Shown here: positions 18,161 to 27,103 of the stretch, one piece after another
Layout: each line of letters starts with the position of its first letter
How positions within the stretch are numbered: the stretch's first letter is position 1
Assembly: GCA_964246985.1 (NCBI GenBank)
Contig: CAXTSE010000015.1
Span: 10,341 to 74,340, forward strand
Source of the DNA: CAXTSE01 sp964246985
GTDB taxonomy: Bacteria > Actinomycetota > Actinomycetes > Actinomycetales > Microbacteriaceae
DNA length: 64,000 nucleotides
Reading direction: 5' to 3'
The notes under the pieces: generated by a model
Databases searched by the model: none
Seen by the model: the letters and a program-made list of their open reading frames with translations, nothing else
Told to the model about the DNA's origin: nothing
Translations under genes and position numbers: made by a program

Positions 18161-18676
18161 CTAGCGCGCGGCGCCCTGGACGGTGCCGGTGGTCTGGCCG
18201 GCCGGGTCGGTGACGAGGCACAGGATCTCGCGGTCGTTGAGGCTGTCCCAGGTCTCCTGCGTCGGGTAGAACGACGTGTAGGCGAGCGTCGAGTTGTCGT
18301 AGGCGATGCCGACGTAGCTCTCGAACTCGGGCAGGCAGTCCGCGTCGGCCTGCTCCTGCGTCGCGGTCTCGCCGGGGTAGGTGTCGCCGTCCATGATGAC
18401 CGATGCGTAGGCCTCGTAGTCGTGGGCCGTGTCGCACGGGACGATGTCGACCTCGGACACGGTGTCGGCCGAGGCGTCGCCGTAGATGAAGCAGTCGCCG
18501 ACCTTGAGGCTGAAGACGTCGGCGCCCTCGTTCTCCTCGACGACCGTGCCGTCGTCGTCGCGCTCCGTCTGGTTGGTGACGTTGTTGAGCAGGCTGCACC
18601 CAGCGAGCATGAAGCCGGCTGCGGCGATGGAGGTGACGGCCAGGGCGCGGGCCCAGCGCGTATCGGAGATGGTCAT
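18161..18676 (-). CDS. Septum-formation-family lipoprotein
   Basis: 171 residues. The signal peptide ends in a lipobox (MLAGC near residue 25). The mature part has VGDCFIYG...VDIVPCDTAHDYEAY...YPGE...DCLPEF...W.SLNDREILCLV, the GxC/PCxxxHxxE/C/C pattern of the Septum_form family, also seen at 14929-15561. An AGGAA element precedes the ATG at 18676. It is probably surface-exposed; the role is unknown. Confidence 0.75.
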   Translation of the reverse strand: MTISDTRWARALAVTSIAAAGFMLAGCSLLNNVTNQTERDDDGTVVEENEGADVFSLKVGDCFIYGDASADTVSEVDIVPCDTAHDYEAYASVIMDGDTYPGETATQEQADADCLPEFESYVGIAYDNSTLAYTSFYPTQETWDSLNDREILCLVTDPAGQTTGTVQGAAR

Positions 18677-18723
18677 CGGGGTTCCTGTTCTGCTAGTGGC
18701 GACGGCATAGTGAAGAAGACTCG

Positions 18724-19545
18724 CTACTGTATCGCACCGCTGAGGCGCGCAATGACCCTGTCGTGCAGGAGACCGTTCGTGGTAAGCAGCGTGCCCTGGT
18801 CGATGCCGTCGCCGCCGTCGATCGTGGTGACCGTGCCGCCGGCCTCGCGGATGATGGGAACGAGAGCGGCGATGTCCCAGGGCTTGAGGTCGAACTCGGC
18901 CGAGATGTCGATGGCGCCCTCCGCGACGAACATGTACGACCAGAGGTCGCCGAACGCGCGGGTCCGCCCGACCGAGCGGCTCAGGCCGAGCAGCTGGTCG
19001 GTGTAGCCGGCCTCGTCCCAGCCCTTCAGGCTGTTGTAGCTGAGGGTCGCGTCGGCCAGGTCGTCGATCCGGCTCACCTGGATGCGGCGGGCGGCATGAT
19101 CGCCCTGCTGCAGCCACGCGCCGTGTCCGGTGGCCGCCCACCAGCGGCGGTCCAGGGCCGGAGCGCTCACCACCCCGACCTGCGGCACGCCGTCGACGAC
19201 GAGAGCGATCAGCGTGCCCCAGATGGGCACCCCCCGGACGAAGTTGGCGGTGCCGTCGATGGGGTCGATGACCCAGGTGCGTGAGCTCGCGTGGTCGCCC
19301 GGATCGGCATCGACACCCGTGCTGCCGAACTCCTCGCCGAGGATCGCATCGTCGGGCCGGGCCGCGGCTAGCCGATCGCGGATCATGCGCTCGACGCGCG
19401 TGTCGCCGTCGGTCACCTGCGTGCGGTCGGGCTTCAGCTGGACGTCGAGGTCCTGGGCACGGTACCTGTCGATCGAGATCAGGTCGGCCTCGGCGGCGAG
19501 GGTCAGGGCGACCGCGAGGTCGTCGGCCAGAGTCGGAGAGGTCAT
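18724..19545 (-). CDS. hisN: Histidinol-phosphatase, inositol-monophosphatase family
   Basis: 273 residues. Metal-binding motifs of the IMPase fold are present: GEEFG and WVIDPIDGTANFVRG, then the C-terminal WDIAALVPIIREAGG. Actinobacterial homologues act as histidinol-phosphate phosphatase in histidine synthesis, but IMPase-family specificity is hard to read from sequence. The ATG overlaps the rsgA stop (ATGA), the third gene of an aroA-rsgA-hisN operon. Confidence 0.85.
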   Translation of the reverse strand: MTSPTLADDLAVALTLAAEADLISIDRYRAQDLDVQLKPDRTQVTDGDTRVERMIRDRLAAARPDDAILGEEFGSTGVDADPGDHASSRTWVIDPIDGTANFVRGVPIWGTLIALVVDGVPQVGVVSAPALDRRWWAATGHGAWLQQGDHAARRIQVSRIDDLADATLSYNSLKGWDEAGYTDQLLGLSRSVGRTRAFGDLWSYMFVAEGAIDISAEFDLKPWDIAALVPIIREAGGTVTTIDGGDGIDQGTLLTTNGLLHDRVIARLSGAIQ

Positions 19546-20594
19546 GACGCCAGCGTAGCGAGCAGGCGGCGGGCCGAGTCGACCCGCTCGGCGCTGACGC
19601 GGCCGTCGGCGATGCCCTCGTCGAGGGCGCAATCGGGGGCGTCGGCGAGATGGGTGCAGCCGCGCGGGCAGTCGGCGGAGACGGCGGCGAGGTCGGTGAA
19701 CGACTTCAGGATGTTGTCGGGGTCGACATGGCCGAGACCGAAGGATCGCACGCCGGGGGTGTCGATGATCCAGCCGCCGGTCGGTACCCGCAGCGACACC
19801 GTCGACGACGACGTGTGGCGACCGCGGCCGGTGACGGCGTTCACGATTCCCACCGCGCGATCCGTCCCGGGCACGAGGGCGTTCACGAGGGTCGACTTGC
19901 CGACTCCCGAGTGGCCGACGGCGACGGTCGAGTGCCCGTCGAGCACGGGCGTCAGCTCGGCGAGCGGCGGAAGCGTGACCCCGGCGGCGTCCTGCGAGCT
20001 GAGGAACACCGGGATGTCGAGGCCGACGAAGTTGGCGAGGAACGGTCTCGGATCGGCCAGGTCGGTCTTCGTGATGACCATGATCGGGGCGATGCCGGCG
20101 TCGTAGGCGGCGACCAGGTAGCGGTCGACGAGGCGCGGACGCGGCTCCGGGTTGGCGGCCGCGACGACGATGAGCAGCTGATCGGCGTTGGCGACGATGA
20201 TGCGCTCGATCGCATCCGTGTCGTCTCCGCTGCGGCGCAGCAGGCTGCTGCGGTCGCGGATGCGGACGATGCGTGCCAGCGAGCCCTCGTCGCCGCTCGT
20301 GTCGCCGACCAGATCCACGTAGTCGCCGGTGACGATCTGCCCCTGGTCGCGCAGCTCACGGGCGCGTGTCGTCGTGAGGACCCGCTCGTCTCCACCGTCC
20401 TCGTCGGCGAGCACCGTGTAGCGTCCGCGATCCACCGACAGCACGCGGCCGAGGATCGCGTCGGCGTGGTCGGGGCGGGTCTTCGTCCGGGGCTTGTTGC
20501 CCTTCGGGTTGGGGCGCACCCTCGCGTCGGACTCGTCCCAGCCCCCGAACTCGGCGTCGTCGGCGTCGTCGTCGTCCGGGGGCAGCCAGCTCAC
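19542..20594 (-). CDS. rsgA: Ribosome small-subunit GTPase RsgA
   Basis: 350 residues. An N-terminal acidic tail and OB-fold, then a circularly permuted GTPase with the TKTD specificity motif before the P-loop GHSGVGKST, and a C-terminal zinc knuckle (CPRGCTHLADAPDC). It helps late 30S maturation. GTG start overlapping the aroA stop (GTGA). The first 30 residues are unusually rich in Asp/Pro. Confidence 0.95.
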   Translation of the reverse strand: MSWLPPDDDDADDAEFGGWDESDARVRPNPKGNKPRTKTRPDHADAILGRVLSVDRGRYTVLADEDGGDERVLTTTRARELRDQGQIVTGDYVDLVGDTSGDEGSLARIVRIRDRSSLLRRSGDDTDAIERIIVANADQLLIVVAAANPEPRPRLVDRYLVAAYDAGIAPIMVITKTDLADPRPFLANFVGLDIPVFLSSQDAAGVTLPPLAELTPVLDGHSTVAVGHSGVGKSTLVNALVPGTDRAVGIVNAVTGRGRHTSSSTVSLRVPTGGWIIDTPGVRSFGLGHVDPDNILKSFTDLAAVSADCPRGCTHLADAPDCALDEGIADGRVSAERVDSARRLLATLAS

Positions 20595-22054
20595 AGCTCG
20601 ATCCAGCCGGTCGCGGGGGAGTCGAGGGCGCCGAGAGCGTCGGCGGACTCGGGCGCCGCCGGGTGGCCGCCGGCGCGCCCGAGCATTCCGAGCCACAGCT
20701 CGGGGAACTCCGGCAGGGTCTTCGCGGTGGTACCGATGTCGTCGACCTCCACGCCCTCGACGACGAGACCGATCAGCGCGCCGGTGGTCGCCATCCGATG
20801 GTCCTCGTAGCTGTGCCAGGCTCCGCCCTGGAGCGGCTGGGGGGCGCGGTCGAAGGCGAGTCCGTCGTCGAGCTCGGAGACGACGGCGCCGAGCGCCGTG
20901 AGCTCGGCGACCAGGGCCGCGAGCCGGTCGGTCTCGTGACCGCGCAGGTGGCCGATCCCGGTGATGCGGCTGGGACCGTCGCCGAACGCTGCGAGAGCCG
21001 CGAAGGTGGGCGCGAGCTCGCCGCCGATCGACAGATCGAGGTCGACGGCGGGGAGCGAGCCGCCCCCGCGGATGCCGGACCCGCCGTCGACGGTCACCGC
21101 GCCATCCGCTCGGGTCACGGTCGCGCCGTAGAGGGGGAGCAGCCGAGTGAGCTCGTCGCCGACCTGGGTGGTGGCGTCGGGCCAGCCGGTGATGGTGACC
21201 GAGCCGCCGACCAGGAGGGCCGCGGCGAGGAACGGAGCCGCGTTCGACAGGTCCGGCTCGATGGCCAGACCGCGGCCGAGGATCGGCGTGTGCGGCACGA
21301 TCCAGACTCCGGGCTCGGGGCTCTCGACCGCGACGCCCCGCGCGGCGAGGGCGGCGATCGTCATCTCGATGTGCGGCAGGCTCGGCAGGTGCTCGCCGCT
21401 GTGGCGCAGCGTCAGGCCCTCGTCGAATCGCGGCGCCGCGAGCAGCAGACCCGACACGAACTGGCTCGAGGCGGAGGCGTCGATCGTCAGCTCACCGCCT
21501 GCCACCGACCCAGTGCCGTGGATCGTGAACGGCATCGTGCCGCGTCCGTCATCGGACACGTCGACGCCGAGATCGCGCAGCGACTGGATGGTGGTGCGCA
21601 TCGGCCGGCGGCGGGCGTTCGCGTCTCCGTCGATCGCGACCGGCCCGAGGGCGAGCGCGGCGACCGGCGGGATGAAGCGCATGACGGTGCCGGCGAGCCC
21701 GGCCTCGATCGACGTGCTGCCGGTGATCTCGCCCGGCGTGACGATCCAGTCGGGCCCGAAGTCGCCGTCGCCCGGCACCTCGGCGATGGTCGCGCCGAGC
21801 TCCCGGAGTGCCTCAGCCATCAGCGCCGTGTCGCGCGAGTGCAGCGGTCGATGCAGCACCGAGGGACGCTCGGCCAGGGCCGACAGCACGAGCTCGCGAT
21901 TGGTCAGGCTCTTCGATCCGGGGAGGCTGAGGCGGGCCTCCAGCGGACCGTCGGCGACCGGCGCGGGCCAGGGCCCGGGCTCCTCGGGGGCGGCCTGGCG
22001 GGCGGAGTCGCCGAGAAGATCACCGTCTCGGTCGGAATAGCGCATGAATCCCAT
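20591..22054 (-). CDS. aroA: 3-phosphoshikimate 1-carboxyvinyltransferase (EPSP synthase)
   Basis: 487 residues. Substrate-binding motifs LPGSKSLTNRELVLSALA, LAGTVMRFIPP and the C-terminal YEDHRMATTGALIGL define EPSP synthase, the sixth shikimate step. The N-terminus carries about 35 extra residues before the core. ATG 22054 is favoured because TACCCT (minus strand, 22064-22069) lies 9 nt upstream; ATG 22045 is an alternative. Its start region overlaps the sigR promoter, so the two divergent transcription units interlock. Confidence 0.95.
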   Translation of the reverse strand: MGFMRYSDRDGDLLGDSARQAAPEEPGPWPAPVADGPLEARLSLPGSKSLTNRELVLSALAERPSVLHRPLHSRDTALMAEALRELGATIAEVPGDGDFGPDWIVTPGEITGSTSIEAGLAGTVMRFIPPVAALALGPVAIDGDANARRRPMRTTIQSLRDLGVDVSDDGRGTMPFTIHGTGSVAGGELTIDASASSQFVSGLLLAAPRFDEGLTLRHSGEHLPSLPHIEMTIAALAARGVAVESPEPGVWIVPHTPILGRGLAIEPDLSNAAPFLAAALLVGGSVTITGWPDATTQVGDELTRLLPLYGATVTRADGAVTVDGGSGIRGGGSLPAVDLDLSIGGELAPTFAALAAFGDGPSRITGIGHLRGHETDRLAALVAELTALGAVVSELDDGLAFDRAPQPLQGGAWHSYEDHRMATTGALIGLVVEGVEVDDIGTTAKTLPEFPELWLGMLGRAGGHPAAPESADALGALDSPATGWIEL

Positions 22055-22059
22055 CGGTT
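22034..22059 (+). promoter_or_regulatory. SigR/SigH-type promoter upstream of sigR
   Basis: GGAAT (22034-22038), 18 nt, GTT (22057-22059), matching the GGAAT-N18-GTT consensus of the thiol-stress sigma factors SigR/SigH. It would let sigR drive its own transcription. It lies inside the 5' end of the divergent aroA gene. Confidence 0.8.
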
Positions 22060-22125
22060 GCTAAGGGTATGGCACCTGCGCTCCTGGAACGCCCCCGGCG
22101 CATCCGGAAACTAGACTCGTCGGCA

Positions 22126-22797
22126 ATGAACGACGAGCAGGCTACGAGCGAGCCGACCCCCGAGCAGCCGGTCATCGTCATCGACGATCCGGTGCGCAGC
22201 ACCCTTCCCCCCGAGCAGCTCCGGCCGCTCTTCGAGCAGCAGGCGATCCCCTTCATGGACCAGCTGTACGCGGCGGCCATGCGCATGACGCGCAACCCCG
22301 CGGATGCCGGCGATCTCGTGCAGGAGACCTACGCCAAGGCGTACTCGGCGTTCGCCCAGTACCAGCAGGGCACCAACCTGAAGGCCTGGCTGTACCGCAT
22401 CCTCACCAACACCTTCATCAACACCTACCGCAAGAACCAGCGCAGCCCCTACCAGGGCACGATCGACGAGCTGGAGGACTGGCAGCTCGGCGGAGCCGAG
22501 TCGCTGACGCAGGGCCGCAGCACCCGCTCGGCCGAGGCCGAGGCCATCGACCACCTGCCCGACAGTGACGTCAAAGAGGCGCTGCAGTCGATCCCCGAGG
22601 ACTTCCGGCTGGCGGTGTACCTCGCCGATGTCGAGGGCTTCGCCTACCAGGAGATCGCGGACATCATGAAGACCCCCGTCGGCACCGTCATGAGCAGGCT
22701 GCATCGTGGCCGCCGGCTCCTGCGCGAGCTGCTCGCCGACTACGCGCGCGAACGCGGCTTCTCCGTGAACGCCCCCACCACCAGGAGCACGACATGA
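22126..22797 (+). CDS. sigH: Thiol-oxidative-stress ECF sigma factor SigR/SigH
   Basis: 223 residues from ATG 22126. Region 2 (ADAGDLVQETYAKAYSAFAQY, LKAWLYRILTNTFINTYRK) and region 4 (IPEDFRLAVYLADVEGFAYQEIADIMKTPVGTVMSRLHRGR) match SigR/SigH. It directs thioredoxin and related stress genes in actinobacteria. The next gene is its zinc anti-sigma factor, overlapping by ATGA. An in-frame ATG at 22069 would add 19 residues and sits where the SigR-type promoter should start its RNA. Confidence 0.93.
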   Translation: MNDEQATSEPTPEQPVIVIDDPVRSTLPPEQLRPLFEQQAIPFMDQLYAAAMRMTRNPADAGDLVQETYAKAYSAFAQYQQGTNLKAWLYRILTNTFINTYRKNQRSPYQGTIDELEDWQLGGAESLTQGRSTRSAEAEAIDHLPDSDVKEALQSIPEDFRLAVYLADVEGFAYQEIADIMKTPVGTVMSRLHRGRRLLRELLADYARERGFSVNAPTTRSTT

Positions 22798-23030
22798 CCG
22801 ACTGCGGCTGCGACAAGGCGAAGACGGAGCTCGAGGAGTACCTGCACCGCGAGCTGACCGATCAGGACTTCCGCGACGTCACCGAGCACCTCGAGAACTG
22901 CGACGACTGCTCGCAGGAGCATCTCGTCGGTCTGACGCTCACCGAGAAGCTGCAGCGCGCGTGCCAGGAGAAGGCCCCCGACGCTCTGCGCGCCGAGATC
23001 CTCGCGAAGCTCGACGGCGCGAACGCCTAG
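22794..23030 (+). CDS. rsrA: Zinc-binding redox-sensing anti-sigma factor RsrA/RshA
   Basis: 78 residues. The ZAS motif H-x3-C-x2-C is at His32, Cys36 and Cys39 (HLENCDDC), with N-terminal cysteines at 4 and 6 (DCGC). In RsrA/RshA, oxidation of such cysteines to a disulfide releases zinc and the sigma factor. The short helical C-terminus fits. It is translationally coupled to sigH. Confidence 0.92.
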   Translation: MTDCGCDKAKTELEEYLHRELTDQDFRDVTEHLENCDDCSQEHLVGLTLTEKLQRACQEKAPDALRAEILAKLDGANA

Positions 23031-23048
23031 TCGACGCCTGCCTGGGCG

Positions 23049-26000
23049 CTAGCTCAGTGCGCGGTTGATCAGCTCGGTCTGCTCTGCGGCGCTGCGCTTC
23101 GTCGACCCGGCGGCCGGCGACGCGGATGCGGCGCGCGACACGACCCCGATCGTGCGCCCCAGCTGCTTGGGAAGCTCGACGTTGATGAACGGCCAGGCAC
23201 CCTGGTTCTCCGGCTCCTCCTGCACCCAGACGATCTCGGCGTTCGGGTAGCGGGAGAACACCGCCGTCAGCTCGGCAGCCGGGAGCGGGTGGTACTGCTC
23301 CAGCGTGACGAGCGCGATGGTCGCCGCGTCGTCGCGCTTCTCGAGCTCGGCGAGCAGGTCGTAGTGCAGCTTGCCCGCGTGGACGAGAACACGGCGCACG
23401 GCACCGGCGTCGCCGCCCGCCTTCGCGAAGCGCGGATCGTCGAGAACGGGCTCGAACCGACCGTTCGTGAAGTCGGCGACCTCGCTGGTCGCGCCCCGCA
23501 GGCGCAGCATCGACTTCGGCGTGAAGACGATGAGCGGGCGACGCGGACGCGCATACGCCTGGCGGCGCAGTAGGTGGGCGTACGACGCGGGCGTCGACGG
23601 GCGGGCGATGGTCATGTTGTTCTCGGCGGCCAGCTGGAGGTAGCGCTCGATGCGGGCCGACGAGTGGTCGGGCCCCTGACCCTCGTAGCCGTGCGGAAGC
23701 AGCAGGACGACGCTGGAACGCTGCCCCCACTTCTGCTCGGCGCTCGAGATGAACTCGTCGATGACCGTCTGCGCGCCGTTCGCGAAGTCGCCGAACTGCG
23801 CCTCCCAGAGCACGAGCGAGTCCGGGCGCTCGACCGAGTATCCGTACTCGAACGCGAGCGCGGCGTACTCGCTGAGGAGCGAGTCGTAGATCCAGAACCG
23901 CGCCTGCGACTCGCTCAGGTTGGCAAGCGGCAGCCACTCCTGGCCGTTCTGCCGGTCGTGGAACACGGCGTGCCGCGAGACGAACGTGCCGCGACGCGAG
24001 TCCTGACCCACGAGACGCACCGGAGTGCCCTCGACGAGCAGCGATCCGAAGGCCAGCAGTTCGCCGAAGCCCCAGTCGATCTGGCCGCTGCGGCTCATCT
24101 CGAAGCGCTTCTTCAGCAGCTGCTGGAGCTTCGGGTGCACGGTGAAGCCGCCGGGCGGGTTGTCGTGCGCGTCGCCGATGGCGGCGACGACGGCCGGGTC
24201 GATGGCCGTGTTGGTCGGCTCGCCCGAGGTGTCGTCGCGCTGCGCCTCCGGGCGCTCGAGGCCCTTCACGGCGTTGTCGTCGGCGGGGATCACCGGCATG
24301 GAGCCGGTCTGCGCCGCGTGCGTCTCGGCGAAGGCCCGCTCGAGGCGATCCTGGAAGTCGCGGTGCGCGGCGTCGTACTCCTCTTCGGTGATGTCGCCGC
24401 GGCCGACGAGCGCCTCGGTGTAGAGGGTGCGGACGCTGCGCTTGGCCTCGATGAGGTTGTACATCATCGGCTGGGTCATCGAGGGGTCGTCGCCCTCGTT
24501 GTGCCCGCGGCGGCGGTAGCAGACGAGGTCGATGACGACGTCCTTCTTGAACTCCTGGCGGTAGGCGAACGCGAGCTGTGCCACGCGGACCACGGCCTCG
24601 GGGTCGTCGCCGTTCACGTGGAAGATCGGAGCCTGGATCGTCTTGGCGACGTCGGTGGAGTACACCGACGTGTGCGCCTCGGTCGGCGGGGTGGTGAAGC
24701 CGACCTGGTTGTTGATGACGACGTGCACGGTGCCGCCGGTGCGGTAGGCGCGCAGCTGCGACATCTGCAGGGTCTCGACCACGACGCCCTGGCCCGACAT
24801 CGACGCGTCGCCGTGCACGAGGATCGGCATGACGGCGTAGGAGCCGCCGCTGCGGTCCTGCTTGGCGCGCACGATGCCCTCGAGCACGCCGTTGACGGCC
24901 TCGAGGTGCGACGGGTTGGCGGCGAGGTAGACGGCCAGCTCCTTGCCGGAGGCGGCGGTGAAGGTGCCCTCGGTGCCGAGGTGGTACTTCACGTCGCCCG
25001 AGCCCTGGACGGTCTTCGGGTCCTGGGTCCCCTCGAACTCGCGGAAGATCTGCCCGTACGTCTTGCCGGCGATGTTGGTCAGCACGTTGAGGCGACCGCG
25101 GTGCGCCATGCCGATCGCGACCTCGTCGAGGTCGGCCTCGGCCGCACCCTGCAGGATCTCGTCGAGCAGCGCGATCGTGGACTCGCCGCCCTCGAGGCTG
25201 AAGCGCTTCTGCCCGACGTACTTCGTCTGCAGGAAGGTCTCGAAGGCCTCGGCCTCGTTGAGCTTGCCCATGATGCGCAGCTGCTCGTCGTGGGTGGGCT
25301 TCTGGTACGGGCGCTCGAGGCGCTCCTGGAACCAGGCGCGCTGGTCGGGGTCCTGGATGTGCATGTACTCGACGCCGACGGTGCGGCAGTACGAGTCGCG
25401 GAGGACGCCGAGGATGTCCCGCAGCAGCGCCGCGTTCTTGCCGCCGAACCCGCCGGTCACGAACTCGCGGTCGAGGTCCCAGAAGGTCAGCCCGTGACTC
25501 GAGATCTCGAGGTCGGGGTGCGAGCGCTGCCGGTATTCCAGCGGGTCGATGTCGGCCATCAGGTGGCCGCGCACGCGGAACGAGTTGATGAGCTCCTGCA
25601 CGCGGGCGGTCTTGTCGACGCGCTCCGAGATGTTGACGTTGATGTCCTGGGCCCAGTGGATCGGGTCGTACGGGATCCGCAGCGCCGAGAAGATGTCCTC
25701 GTAGAAGCCGCGCTCGCCGATCAGCAGCTCGTGGATGCGCTTCAGGAACTCGCCCGAGCCCGCGCCCTGGATGACCCGGTGGTCGTAGGTGCTCGTGAGC
25801 GTGATGGTCTTGCCGATGCCGAGCCCGGCCAGCGTCTTCGTGCTGGAGCCCTGGAAGGCCGCCGGGTACTCGAGGGCTCCGGCGCCGACGATGCAGCCCG
25901 AGCCCTTCATCAGGCGCGGCACGGAGTGCTCGGTGCCGATGCCGCCGGGGTTGGTCAGCGAGATGGTGGTGCCCTGGAAGTCGGCCGCGGTGAGCTTGTT

Positions 26001-26975
26001 GGCGCGTGCTCGCGAGACGACGTCCTCGTAGGCCCCGAGGAACTCGGCGAAGGTCATGGTGTCGGCGCGCTTGATCGCGGGCACCATGAGCGAGCGGGTG
26101 CCGTCGGGCTTCGGAAGGTCGATCGCGATCCCGAGGTTGACGTGCGCCGGGACGACGACGCTCGGCTTGCCCTCGGGCTCGTCGTAGTAGACGTTCTGGC
26201 TCGGGAACTCCTTGAGCACCTGCACCATCGCCCAGGCGATGAGGTGGGTGAACGAGACCTTGCCGCCGCGGGCGCGCTTCAGGTGGTTGTTGATGACGAT
26301 GCGGTTGTCGATCATCAGCTTCGCCGGCACGGTGCGGACGCTGGTCGCGGTCGGCACGGAGAGGCTGGCGTCCATGTTGGTCGCAAGGGTCTTGCTCATG
26401 CCGCGGAGCGGCGTGACGACATCGGCCTCCGGCGCCGGGGCGTCGCCCTGCGGCTTGGGGGTGCTGGCCGTATTCGGCGCCTCGGCGGGGATGGGCTGCG
26501 GCTTGGCGGGTGCCGACGTCGTGCGCGCGACGGGAGTGCTGCCGGTCTGCGGCTGCGGTTCAGGGGCCGGGGTGGCCGGCGGGACGTCGGTGGCGGGGAT
26601 CTCGTCGGGGATCTGCGCTTCGCCTCCCGTCGCGTCCGGCGTCTCGACGGGGGCGGCCGGCGTGGCGGCTGCGGCGGGGGTCTCGGGCGCCGGGGTCTCG
26701 ACGGGCTCGGCCACCGGAGGCTGCTCGGCCGCCGCGGGCTGCTCGACTGCGGGAGGCTGCTGGGCCACGGGAGGCTGCTGCTGGACCGGGATGCTCGACG
26801 TCGGCGTCGGGTCGGTCACCGGGTGGTAGCTCTCGAGGATCGGCCACCAGCTGCGGTCGACGGAGTCCTTGTCGGCCAGGTAGCGCTCGTACATCTCGTC
26901 GACGAGCCATTCATTGGCTCCGAATTCGCCCGAGTTTCCGTCGTCCGGAACAGTTCCGGTCACGGGGCTAGACAC
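23049..26975 (-). CDS. kgd: Multifunctional 2-oxoglutarate decarboxylase/dehydrogenase E1-E2 fusion
   Basis: 1308 residues from GTG. An N-terminal recruiting helix (NEWLVDEMYERYLADKD), a Pro/Ala/Gln-rich linker to about 185, an E2 acyltransferase domain with the catalytic DHR at 398-400 (YDHRVIQGAGSGEF), then an E1 thiamine-diphosphate domain (VHGDASMSGQGVV; INNQVGFTT). There is no lipoyl domain; in actinobacteria this comes from a separate E2. It converts 2-oxoglutarate to succinyl-CoA (or succinic semialdehyde) in the TCA cycle and is known to be controlled by the FHA protein GarA/OdhI. It is longer than M. tuberculosis Kgd (~1230) owing to the linker. Confidence 0.97.
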   Translation of the reverse strand: MSSPVTGTVPDDGNSGEFGANEWLVDEMYERYLADKDSVDRSWWPILESYHPVTDPTPTSSIPVQQQPPVAQQPPAVEQPAAAEQPPVAEPVETPAPETPAAAATPAAPVETPDATGGEAQIPDEIPATDVPPATPAPEPQPQTGSTPVARTTSAPAKPQPIPAEAPNTASTPKPQGDAPAPEADVVTPLRGMSKTLATNMDASLSVPTATSVRTVPAKLMIDNRIVINNHLKRARGGKVSFTHLIAWAMVQVLKEFPSQNVYYDEPEGKPSVVVPAHVNLGIAIDLPKPDGTRSLMVPAIKRADTMTFAEFLGAYEDVVSRARANKLTAADFQGTTISLTNPGGIGTEHSVPRLMKGSGCIVGAGALEYPAAFQGSSTKTLAGLGIGKTITLTSTYDHRVIQGAGSGEFLKRIHELLIGERGFYEDIFSALRIPYDPIHWAQDINVNISERVDKTARVQELINSFRVRGHLMADIDPLEYRQRSHPDLEISSHGLTFWDLDREFVTGGFGGKNAALLRDILGVLRDSYCRTVGVEYMHIQDPDQRAWFQERLERPYQKPTHDEQLRIMGKLNEAEAFETFLQTKYVGQKRFSLEGGESTIALLDEILQGAAEADLDEVAIGMAHRGRLNVLTNIAGKTYGQIFREFEGTQDPKTVQGSGDVKYHLGTEGTFTAASGKELAVYLAANPSHLEAVNGVLEGIVRAKQDRSGGSYAVMPILVHGDASMSGQGVVVETLQMSQLRAYRTGGTVHVVINNQVGFTTPPTEAHTSVYSTDVAKTIQAPIFHVNGDDPEAVVRVAQLAFAYRQEFKKDVVIDLVCYRRRGHNEGDDPSMTQPMMYNLIEAKRSVRTLYTEALVGRGDITEEEYDAAHRDFQDRLERAFAETHAAQTGSMPVIPADDNAVKGLERPEAQRDDTSGEPTNTAIDPAVVAAIGDAHDNPPGGFTVHPKLQQLLKKRFEMSRSGQIDWGFGELLAFGSLLVEGTPVRLVGQDSRRGTFVSRHAVFHDRQNGQEWLPLANLSESQARFWIYDSLLSEYAALAFEYGYSVERPDSLVLWEAQFGDFANGAQTVIDEFISSAEQKWGQRSSVVLLLPHGYEGQGPDHSSARIERYLQLAAENNMTIARPSTPASYAHLLRRQAYARPRRPLIVFTPKSMLRLRGATSEVADFTNGRFEPVLDDPRFAKAGGDAGAVRRVLVHAGKLHYDLLAELEKRDDAATIALVTLEQYHPLPAAELTAVFSRYPNAEIVWVQEEPENQGAWPFINVELPKQLGRTIGVVSRAASASPAAGSTKRSAAEQTELINRALS

Positions 26976-27103
26976 GCAGGATCGCCCACTCTCACATCGT
27001 TGGTTGTGCAGCCCCCAGCTTAAGCGCTCCTGATGCCCGGTGCCGCCGCCGGAGGACGCATCCGTCTGAGAAATTCATGGGTTCTTAGGCCTAGCGTGGT
27101 CTC

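Noticed and set aside
23574..27023. A 1149-codon open frame on the plus strand opposite kgd
   Set aside because: It is the antisense shadow of a highly GC-biased gene: Arg/Val/Glu-rich composition, no domain, no promoter, and kgd itself is unmistakable.
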